From Pogonophryne albipinna (taxonomy: Eukaryota; Chordata; Actinopteri; Perciformes; Artedidraconidae), in assembly GCA_028583405.1 (NCBI GenBank), contig CM053246.1:2228570-2292569 (forward strand): a DNA stretch of 64,000 nucleotides. Direction: 5' to 3'. Positions 55,841 through 64,000 of this stretch are shown in pieces. A program made the position numbers and the translations under genes. Every line of letters begins with the position of its first letter. Within the stretch, counting starts at the first letter, position 1. Under the pieces are notes generated by a model that was not told the DNA's origin, did no database searches, and saw only the letters and a program-made list of their open reading frames with translations.

Positions 55841-55855
55841 CTGGTGACCCTGACG

Positions 55856-56805
55856 TTTTTGTTAAACTGCCGGAGTTTTGGGAGCATGCTGCTGCGGCGT
55901 GGTTCGCACACGTGGAGGCGCATTTTGCCTGCTGCCATGTCCGTGACGGGGACCTGAAATATTTTCATGTGGTGGCGGCGCTGGGGAGCTCCACGTCGTC
56001 CAGGTTGGTTGGATTTATCGCAAATCCCCCACGCCATGACAAATATGAGGCGATTAAGGCCCTTCTCCTTAAGACATTTAGCTTATCTACTAAGGAGAGG
56101 GCTCGCCAGATTTTTGAGATCGAAGGCCTAGCAAGCCATCCCAGCTCATGGAGAAAATGCTGAATCACGGCATCTATTGCACGTCTGTCCGTCCTGGGAG
56201 AGGGATCCCTCCTCTGTTGCTCTCCCTGAGGTTTCTCCCATTTTTCCCTTTAAAACTGTGGGTTTTCTTCGGAAGTTTTTCCTTGTACGATGTGAGGGTC
56301 TAAGGACAGAGGGTGTCGTATTGTCATACTGATATTTTGTACAAACTGTGAAGTCCACTGAGACAAATGTAACATTTGTGATATTGGGCTATATAAATAA
56401 ACATTGATTGATTGATTGAATCTGCTGGGGGGGGGAAGATTCCCGGATTTTGTTTGTGGAGACGTTCCTGCGCCACTTGCCGCCCCAGGTTGAGACGGCG
56501 CTAGCCAACACGTCCATTACTGAACCCCGCGCCTGGGCTGAATAGGCTGACCTTTTTTTCCTGGCGACCCAACAGCCCGGTGCAGAGGTGCTAGCTGCGA
56601 CGCTCGGTGCCCCCTCGCCAGTTGGGAAGGCTTGGGGGGGGCGGGCCGTGACCGTGCCAAGCCGGCGTGGGGACACAGGAGAGTGTTTTTACCACGCGCG
56701 GTTCGGGGCTAAGGCGAAGAAGTGCATCGCTCCCTGCAGTTACAAACATAGGCGGCGCGTGAGGCTCAGGTTTGGGAAGGCTAAACAACTTTTTTTTACC
56801 TGACC
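55856..56805 (+). pseudogene. gypsy element B gag, interrupted and with a stop
   Basis: Readable as VKLPEFWEHAAAAWFAHVEA, HVVAALGSSTSSRLVGF, ALLLKTFSLSTKERARQIFE and so on up to 56160. A LINE tail then intervenes (56167-56416) and the frame resumes: FVETFLRHLPPQVETALAN, TEPRAWAE, a TAG stop, FFLATQQPG and the Cys/His region ECFYHARFGAKAKKC. This is Gag capsid plus a CX..HX..C-type knuckle of a Ty3/gypsy family different from the one at 20285. No intact start codon is evident after the primer site. Confidence 0.8.
56167..56416 (+). mobile_element. 5'-truncated LINE tail inserted in gag, TSD TGAATC
   Basis: It begins ACGGCATCTATTGCACGTCT and ends GGGCTATATAAATAAACATT followed by (GATT)n, the 3' end of a very abundant fish LINE. 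TGAATC at 56161-56166 and 56417-56422 is the TSD. Excising it restores the gag reading LMEKMLNLLGG. Confidence 0.85.
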
Positions 56806-57840
56806 TCCGGCGTCTATATCAAATCAAATCAAGTTTTATTTATATAGCACATTTATAAACGATTTTTGGTCTAGCCAAAGTGCTGTACATATAATAAAAA
56901 TAGCCTACAATAGAACATTTTAAACTGCCGTATGCATATAAAAAAGAGATCAACTCAGTGAAAGCACCGCCTGCTGACCAATCAGAGCTCAGTGTGCGGA
57001 GTTTAAATCTATCAAATCATATTACAGGGTAGAGGAAATACAGTTTAAACTGCCGTATGCAGAGCAGACGCCGACGTGTCGCACTTATCATTCATATCAC
57101 ACTGATATCACATCATCAATCAGATCATCCATCATATAATATCACAATATTTCCTTATCTGAGTCAGCTTCTCGAGCCGTATCTGGCCGTGCAACACCTA
57201 CAGTGTCACATGCTGTATGCAGAAGTATTATTTTAAGCAACACATTAAGTTGACGAAACACTCAAATGTAATTAAAGTCAGATCCACTCGTGTCTTAGAC
57301 GGGGCAGTGATATCAGTGACAGTGACGCATTCAAACACTCGGTAGTTGATTTATTTTTTAACCAGTTGTTCTATATTCACCTTGCAGGTGCAGCTATGTG
57401 GCTTGTATCCTGGATTATATGTTTAAATCATGGATGTTTAAAGTTCATATTTGTCTAATATTAGTTTACTTTTCATTAATGAAGTATGACGCTGCGCTGT
57501 CAGTACACTTGTCCCTGTTTGTGATTGGTCAAATGTAGCTAACCCCGCCACTTTCACGTGAACGCGCTCTCAGCTGGAGAGAAACCCTGGCTTGATTTAC
57601 CGAGTTGATAACCAGCGTCGTAGGACCGCTTAGTGAGATCTCGTTTGTTAGGGTTAGTTAAGATAACTCAAACATATCCAGGGTCTGTTGAACTGGCTTC
57701 GTAGTACAGGGCACAGGTGGCTCCATAGCAGCGCTAATGTCAAAGACACAAACATTATACATTATATTTGACCAGGATGCAGTGACACAAATATTTGGGA
57801 AGGCTTAGCCTTCCCTAGCCTACAGTACCCGCCGCCCCTG
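56806..57840. other. Non-coding insertion between gag and protease of gypsy B
   Basis: It begins with TCAAATCAAATCAAGTTTTA and TTTATATAGCACATTTATAA, a LINE tail in reverse orientation (about 56819-56900). It ends near GGCTTAGCCTTCCCTAGCCT at 57800-57822. AAACTGCCGTATGCA is repeated at 56931 and 57048. I cannot delimit the individual elements. Confidence 0.5.
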
Positions 57841-57884
57841 GTTACAAACCTCCGGGAAACGAGAGAGCCGGCGCTTGGTAGTGG

Positions 57885-58165
57885 CCCTGAGCGTTGGCGG
57901 CACGAGCAGGCTTCTCTTCATTAGCGACAGTGTCTCGGGAAGCTGGTTTCTTTGTGACACAGGCGCCCAACGGAGCGTGATTCCTGCGTCGAGGGGGACA
58001 CGGACCGCAGTTGACGACAGCTAATGGCGGGCCCATCCGCACTTACGGCGTGAGGCCTATGTGTTTGTGTATTGGAGGACAGCGTTTCAACTGGGATTTT
58101 GTGACGCCGGACATTTCTTTTCCCCTCCTCGGGGCAGATTTTTTTATGTGCTCACGGACTCCTTG
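57885..58165 (+). pseudogene. gypsy element B protease
   Basis: RLLFISDSVSGSWFLCDTGA then QRSVIPASR: the DTGA active-site motif of a retropepsin-like aspartic protease. Stops and frameshifts follow within about 50 codons (a TAA in the segment after TAVDDS). Confidence 0.75.
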
Positions 58166-59023
58166 TGGACGTTAGAAACAAACGCTTGGTTGATGCCTTG
58201 ACATTTTCCTCCCTTGTGTGTACGCTCGGCAAGGCGGCGTACAACGGGCTGTCGGGTTCGCTGTCGGGGGCGGACATTTTTCTCAGGCTGTTGGCTGAAT
58301 TTCCGGACCTGACGCTGCCTACTTTCTCTGCGCTCACCACCAAGCATGGGGTGGAGCACCACGTCACCACCGAAGGTCCCCCAGTCTATGCCAGTGGTGC
58401 TGCGGGACTTACCGTTTGTGTTCGTCTACCTGGACGACATACTCGTCGCCAGCACTTCGGTGGAGGAACACCTGACCCACCTCCGAGCCCTTTTCACAAG
58501 GCTCAGCCAACACGGGCTGATAATCAACCCTGCAAAGTGCCTGTTCGGGGTGTTTGACATTGACTTCCTCAGGCACCGCGTAACCAAAGGCGGGGCAGCA
58601 CCTCTGCCGGCGAAGGTTGAGGCTGTTGCGGCGTTTCCTCGCCCGCACACGGCCCGGTCGCTCCATCAGTTCCTGGGGATGGTGACTTTCTACCACCGTT
58701 TCATCGCCTGGGCCGCCCACATTATGCGGCCGCTGTATGAGGCTTTGAAGGGTAAGGCCCCCATCCAGGAGATCGACTGGACGGCGGAAGCTGAGGTTGC
58801 TTTTAAGGAGGTCAAGACTGCGCTGGCTCAGACGGCCCTGTTGGCTCACCCATCATCCACGGCTCCCATCTCCATTACCACAGACACATCGGATTACGCC
58901 GTCGGTGCGGTGCACGAGCAGTGGGTGGAAGGCGATTGGCAGCCACTCGCCTTTTTCAGCCGTCAGTTGACGCCCAAGGAACGCAGGTACAGCGCTTTTG
59001 ACCGGGAGCTCCTTGGACTCTGG
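58166..59023 (+). pseudogene. gypsy element B RT/RNase H, RT fingers deleted
   Basis: 58166-58380 reads FSSLVCTLGKAAYNG...PDLTLPTFSALTTKHGVEHH, the spacer before RT. At about 58390 the frame jumps to the middle of RT: FVFVYLDDILVASTSVEEHL, with catalytic YLDD, then FGVFDIDFLRHRVTKGG, HQFLGMVTFYHRFIAW and the RNase H start ISITTDTSDYAVGAV ... FFSRQLTPKERRYSAFDREL. The element is cut off at LLGLW (59023). RT fingers and motif A are missing and there is no integrase. Confidence 0.85.
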
Positions 59024-59610
59024 CTCAGCCTGATATTTTTAATGTTTAATGTCAACCATTTGTGCAGATAGCATGAAGTAGAACAGATCGCCGGTGCTAA
59101 TGTAGCGTTAGCGTTAGCATTTCTCCCCCGGGCTTAAATGGTGTATTATAGAATGATCAGTGTGTGACAGTACTCTTCAAAGGGTTCACAAAATATGACT
59201 ACTACTCTTACTGTTTAACATTTTGGGTTACTTGATGTTACTTCATGTTAAGGCTAATAAAAATGACAAGGCTAAGACTAATGCTAACTAACGTCCTTGC
59301 CAGCCACTCCTGGTCCTTTCATCAGACGGGAAGCGAAAGAACGATCAAGACCCATTGCTGGTATGATAACAACCTGCTACTAAGCACACAGGCATCTTGT
59401 TAAAGTTATCTTATCTTAGCTATCTCTTATATTTAGCGGAGGAAAACAATTGTGACATCAGTTATGACATCACTTATGCGACTCTGGGATTTGTAGTCTT
59501 TCTAGTTGCGTATTTTTCTGTTTAATGGAAACTGTTTAATGAATATAAAGTATTTGTATTTATTTATAGATATAAAGTAAAAGTTCAGTTTGTATAAGAC
59601 TGTGCTTGGT
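59024..59610. other. Interval between gypsy B and the Harbinger transposase
   Basis: No coding sequence. It probably holds the 5' part of the Harbinger element; TATAAAGTA words occur at 59544 and 59573. Confidence 0.4.
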
Positions 59611-60376
59611 TCTTCATTCGAAGCTTCTATTACACAACATGTGCAGGCTCATTACTGCAGTATCAATGCCACCGTGCCAGTCCTCCAGCAATTCTTTGCC
59701 AACGAGGACACCCACCCTGACTTTCGGCTGGGCAGGGAGGCCATCCAGCAGCTCCTATTGGCGCTGAAGATGGACAGGCACCACGGATGGGGGGCCACTC
59801 TGGAGACGCTGGAGTTTCTCTTTTGGATTGCCAATGGCTCCGCTTATAGAGTGGTCTCCCGTGTCTTCAATGTTCCTCTGCCGTTCGTCCACCGGATTGT
59901 CCACAGAATGGTGGATGAGGTGGTGGCCGTCTTGCCCCAGTTTGTCCGTCTCCCACGCGCGGAGGACTTGCCGGGGGCAATTGACGGCTGCCACATTCGA
60001 ATAAAATGCCCAAGTGGCCCTGATGGTCCAGACTACTGCAACAGGAAGCTATTCCATTCAGTTGTGTTGCAGGGCATCTGTCACCATCAGGGACGCTTTG
60101 TGGACATTTTGTGGGTTACCCAGGAACCGTGCATGACGCACGGATTCTTAAGAACAGCCCCATCTACGCTAGGGGGACTTACCCTCCACCAGGGTATTTC
60201 ATCCTAGCTGATGCTGGCTACCCATGTCAGCAGGAACCCCTGGCCCTTATCACACCATATAAGAGGCCAGTGAGAGGCATGGCAGAACAACGGTTTAATT
60301 ACCATCACTCCAGGGGTCGCTAAATCATTGAGCGGGCCTTTGGGGTGATGAAAACCCGCTGCAGGTGCATCTTTTA
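59611..60376 (+). pseudogene. Harbinger (HARBI1-like) transposase, main part
   Basis: Begins after an acceptor-like CAACATGTGCAG near 59646 or slightly upstream. The protein runs TVPVLQQFFANEDTHPDFRL, LKMDRHHGWGATLETLEFL, VHRIVHRMVDEVV and AIDGCHIRIKCPSGPDGPDY (first catalytic Asp in AIDGCH). A frameshift at about 60105-60112 follows; the next frame gives GYPGTVHDARILKNSPIYAR, GYFILADAGYP (second Asp) and RGMAEQRFNYHHSRGR. A TAA at 60321-60323 precedes IIERAFGVMK (catalytic Glu). The duplicate at 61209 has TCA instead of TAA, so this stop arose after the duplication. Confidence 0.87.
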
Positions 60377-60537
60377 AGAAACACTTCTGTAGCAAATTAG
60401 TTAATTAAAATCCTAATATCCTTATCCTGCTATAGTAAGACTGTCTTAATGCCTAACAATTGCATAGTCACATAGGCCTACAATACTATGCATCACACTT
60501 TGTTTTGTCCTTTTTTTGCTCTCCCTTGTGCACAGGT

Positions 60538-60765
60538 TGTGACAGCATGTGTCATTTTGCACAACATCTGTGTCGGGGTTGGGGACGACCTACCTGGAGA
60601 AGACGCCACCCTGAAGGAGGACAACCAGCCACCTGCTGCACATGGAGGTGGAGGGGCAAGTGAGAGTGGAGCAGTATGGCGTGCAGCGCTTGTGAAGCAT
60701 AAAATGCACTTAATGTGGAGAAAGAGATGTCCTGTATGGGTTGATTGTGCGTTGATCTGTTGGTA
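60538..60765 (+). pseudogene. Harbinger transposase C-terminal exon, copy 1
   Basis: After a strong acceptor (CTCTCCCTTGTGCACAG) the sequence reads VVTACVILHNICVGVGDDLP, then an acidic and Gly-rich linker and a basic end (VKHKMHLMWRKR). 'ACVILHNIC' is the conserved C-terminal motif of HARBI1-type transposases. Confidence 0.75.
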
Positions 60766-61074
60766 ATGCCTCGGGGTTCCGGTGGGCATGTAAACAAATG
60801 CATAATGCTGCGCTATACTTTGTGGCCTCACCCAGTTGCATAGCAATGCTTATTGTTTAGGTGTCTTTTGATAAGCAGGTAGTCATATCATTAGCAAGAA
60901 CTAGCTGGATCTGATCGATATGGACATAAACGCAAGTGAAGTCTGATCTGACGGGAGAGAGAGATCAGCTGCAATACTAGTATTTTGACAGTCTTACAGG
61001 AATTTGAACATGTATGTATTTACAACAAACCCATGACTAAGTTTGGTTCAAATACGGCTACAGTGTGTCGTATA

Positions 61075-61266
61075 CCACCAGGGTATTTCATCCTAGCTGA
61101 TGCTGGCTACCCATGTCTGCAGGAACCCCTGGCCCTTATCACACCATATAAGAGGCCAGTGAGAGGCATGGCAGAACAACGGTTTAATTACCATCACTCC
61201 AGGGGTCGCTCAATCATTGAGCGGGCCTTTGGGGTGATGAAAACCCGCTTCAGGTGCATCTTTTAA
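61075..61266 (+). pseudogene. Duplicated end of the Harbinger DDE domain, copy 2
   Basis: GYFILADAGYPCLQEPLALI ... SRGRSIIERAFGVMKTRFRC: second Asp and catalytic Glu regions, uninterrupted in this copy. There is no upstream transposase exon of its own. Confidence 0.8.
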
Positions 61267-61426
61267 GAAACACTTCTGTAGCAAATTAGTTAATTAAAAT
61301 CCTAATATCCTTATCCTGCTATAGTAAGACTGTCTTAATGCCTAACAATTGCATAGTCACATAGGCCTACAATACTATGCATCACACTTTGTTTTGTCCT
61401 TTTTTTGCTCTCCCTTGTGCACAGGT

Positions 61427-61654
61427 TGTGACAGCATGTGTCATTTTGCACAACATCTGTGTCGGGGTTGGGGACGACCTACCTGGAGAAGACGCCACCC
61501 TGGAGGAGGACAACCAGCCACCTGCTGCACATGGAGGTGGAGGGGCAAGTGAGAGTGGAGCAGCATGGCGTGCAGCGCTTGTGAAGCATAAAATGCACTT
61601 AATGTGGAGAAAGAGATGTCCTGTATGGGTTGATTGTGCGTTGATCTGTTGGTA
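61427..61654 (+). pseudogene. Harbinger transposase C-terminal exon, copy 2
   Basis: Same acceptor and VVTACVILHNICVGVGDDLP exon as copy 1, with small substitutions (DATLEEDNQ versus DATLKEDNQ). Confidence 0.75.
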
Positions 61655-61964
61655 ATGCCTCGGGGTTCCGGTGGGCATGTAAACAAATGCATAATGCTGC
61701 TGCGCTATACTTTGTGGCCTCACCCAGTTGCATAGCAATGCTTATTGTTTAGGTGTCTTTTGATAAGCAGGTAGTCATATCATTAGCAAGAACTAGCTGG
61801 ATCTGATCGATATGGACATAAACGCAAGTGAAGTCTAATCTGACGGGAGAGAGAGATCAGCTGCAATACTAGTATTTTGACAGTCTTACAGGAATTTGAA
61901 CATGTATGTATTTACAACAAACCCATGACTAAGTTTGGTTCAAATACGGCTACAGTGTGTCGTA

Positions 61965-64000
61965 GGCTAGTACTAATACAAATGTATTTCCTGGGTTTGT
62001 CTCAAACTGATTTCTTTACTCTTCCACTTGGGAGCTACATTTTCTCGAGAGCACATTCTTAATGTTTGCTGGTCAAGCTGCTTTACGCTCTCTGGCTGGC
62101 GAAAGCAAGGTATTCTTTAAATGTTTGAACAGATGGATCCCAAGAAGTCTGGAGGTAAAAAAAAAAAAAAATGCGTGAGTCTTGAGAGCTCAGAATGCCA
62201 TCTATTCCTCATCCCTTATCTCCTCTGGGATCCCGGCCTGGGGGCTGATGGTTTTGGAAGCACATGCACACTCGGCCAAAAATAACAGCCAACCAGTAAT
62301 ATATAATGTTGAGGTCGCCTACAGTATGAAAGCATTCCACTATAAGAACTGTTGGATCCAAAAAGCATGACTTAAAAATGTCTCTCTTTCTCATATCCCA
62401 AATCGTCAGGCTGCCCAAACTCTGCCCCGGAGAAAAACATTTGACAGAAACTAAACATAGATCCCTCCCGTTTTTCCATGTTTGCCTGGGGATCATGCAA
62501 GATGAAGACACAGTGTGAAGGGTGCCATGTATAAAACATCAGCAGATTGGGAGAGAGAGGTGAGCACTGCGCACTGCCTTGGAGGAAAGACTAAATAGAA
62601 AGTGATTTATGACCCCTAACCTTTTAACCTGAAGATTTTGAGATGTGACTGTATATTTCAAACAAAAGAGATGTCAGTTGTCTTCCATCCTAATGTTCTC
62701 TCCTAAAAGAAGAAACAGTACATTATTCATCACAGCAGAACCTCTTATGTACAGCCAGCACATCATGTTAGCAGATAGACAAGCTCCTAGTTCTATTGAA
62801 TCAATGAGGAGGGTTTTTTAATGCAAATGTGGAATAACATAGGAATGACATTTGTGAATTCCATGTTAGGATAGATTTTTTCCATTAACTGTTTCTGTGA
62901 GTAGCAACAGAACATTATCTGCATTGTTGGAATGCCACGTCAAGCCTTTACCACTCAAAGGATATGAGATAAGAGAGCTGACAGCTACACAGGAAAACAC
63001 ATTACTATTTCAGTTGGCGTTGCTGCTTCCGTGCAGATCTGCTACCATTTTGAGTCATCCCGTTCTCCCGCCCTTAATTGTTAATGATTTCCGCAAATGC
63101 GAGCTGGCATCGCTAACACTTTCCCTCGGAAGGTGCCTCATTTCCAAGATGTAAATCTGAGGGTAATCCACAAATTAGGTTTCTGCTCGGAGCGTGCTTG
63201 GATACTGTGAGAATGGGAGATCGTGCCAGCAGCATGAGTGTGCTGTCTACCATGTAAACCTGAACCACTGACTAGATCTTAAAAAGGAATTTGTTTATGT
63301 CATTCAGAAAAATACACCACTGAATGGAGTGCATGTGAAACACTCATGGCCAGTGAGGGATGAGGAGGCTAATGCTAAAAACATGGAAATAATGGCTATC
63401 CTCAGAAGGGCTTATTAAAATGTAAGACTTTGGTGGGGGAAGGGATCTTCTTATGTGACATATCTGAAGGAATTATTCTACTGTGGCTGCTGATTCCAGG
63501 ATATAGTCATCAACATACCGTCAAACAACTTACACGAAGGCCTACACCTGAGGCTTAATGTCTAAAACCCTTTTTAGGAACATAGAGCTACATTTTATGC
63601 AGCCTGCAAAACTACTATCAGGGCCGCCCCTCCCTACATGCAGATCACGCAGACTGCATGGGGCCTCATCTTGCGGAGGGGGCCTCATCTTATGGGCAAA
63701 ATGCGGTGCAATACATCTTATGCGTAAATGCGGCACAATTTTGCGATCCACAGTTTCCCGATCCACAATTTCCCGGCGCTAACAGCTCACGAGCATGCTC
63801 CACTAGCTAAAGGATTCAGTGAGTGTCACGTTGTACATGATGATGATGTCGTGTCAGAAGCGTATGCAGTGAAAACACACTGTTGTGTTTACTAGGTAGT
63901 TGCTAGTTTTGGGTCTTAGTGAGTTGGATTAGAAGAAGTGTTAGTTTAGCTTTGGCAGAAATAGTGAAATCACTTCCTTTACTCTCGGAACAAAAACTTT
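61965..64000. other. Right flank without a recognisable gene
   Basis: Repeats seen: a ~95-bp block at 61993-62085 shared with 39812-39905; an A run at 62158-62171; at 63620 the CAGGGCCGCCCCTCC end of a probable hAT-like element followed by duplicated GGGGCCTCATCTT (63661, 63681). No frame has a recognisable domain. Confidence 0.5.

Larger units (their letters stand above)
60186..61964 (+). repeat. 889-bp tandem duplication of the Harbinger 3' half
   Basis: CCACCAGGGTATTTCATCCT starts at 60186 and again at 61075. The two units are nearly identical through GGCTACAGTGTGTCGTA (ending about 61072 and 61964). Differences: TAA/TCA in the transposase, a CTG duplication at 61697-61702 and a few substitutions. 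Each unit contains the last part of the DDE domain, an intron, the C-terminal exon and a 3' flank. Confidence 0.93.

Overview
The window looks like an accessory, transposon-saturated stretch of a teleost (ray-finned fish) genome. The evidence is spliceosomal introns, long (CA/GT)n runs, tRNA-derived SINEs, L1, Ty3/gypsy, DIRS, ERV-like, hAT, Tc1, PIF/Harbinger and THAP-transposase relics of fish type, and one intron-containing SET-domain gene. No prokaryotic feature is present. The species cannot be named from sequence alone.

Layout. 1-411: LTR fragment of the gypsy family that recurs at 20285 and 24756. 467-6207: full-length L1-type LINE with a perfect 15-bp target-site duplication (TSD), ORF1 nearly intact, ORF2 broken by one frameshift and one nonsense codon. 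7887-9910 (minus): the best host-gene candidate, a six-exon KMT5A-like SET-domain gene (predicted 251 aa) whose 3' half sits in a 400-bp tandem repeat, so that a 25-codon exon is repeated. 11610-13610: a TIR element with a 6-bp TSD, a Tc1 fragment and a SINE. 16179-18657: a Cys-rich coding relic next to a palindrome-anchored ~31-bp periodic array. 19903-26587: four mobile elements nested inside one another (hAT-like > hAT-like > gypsy > solo LTR), three of the four insertions supported by flanking duplications. 26588-40500: mostly relics, SINEs, LINE tails and long dinucleotide runs, with no convincing gene. 40685-42930: DIRS RNase H fragment (minus), then a broken THAP plus DDE transposase gene (plus). 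43919-52968: ERV-like element on the minus strand (tRNA-Ser-type primer site, purine tract, 5-bp TSD). Its 5' LTR has been split by a very young LTR element (48731-52680) that carries, instead of gag-pol, one 1,017-codon open frame built of at least five kinds of in-frame proline-rich tandem repeats. 53399-61964: DIRS RT fragment, a Harbinger deletion derivative with its Myb-like and transposase genes facing each other, a gypsy relic interrupted by a LINE tail, and a second Harbinger transposase whose 3' part is tandemly duplicated (889-bp unit). 61965-64000: nothing recognisable except short repeats.

How the parts relate. Nearly all coding capacity belongs to mobile elements, and almost every autonomous frame is broken: L1 ORF2, both gypsy pol genes (each lacking the RT core), the THAP transposase and both Harbingers. 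Two frames are intact against this background: the SET-domain gene and the proline-rich repeat frame in the young LTR element. The latter shares leader and start-codon sequence with the gypsy element at 20285, which suggests a non-autonomous Ty3/gypsy derivative mobilised in trans. These two, the palindrome array at 16.6-18.7 kb and the 6-bp-TSD element family are the most rewarding places to look.
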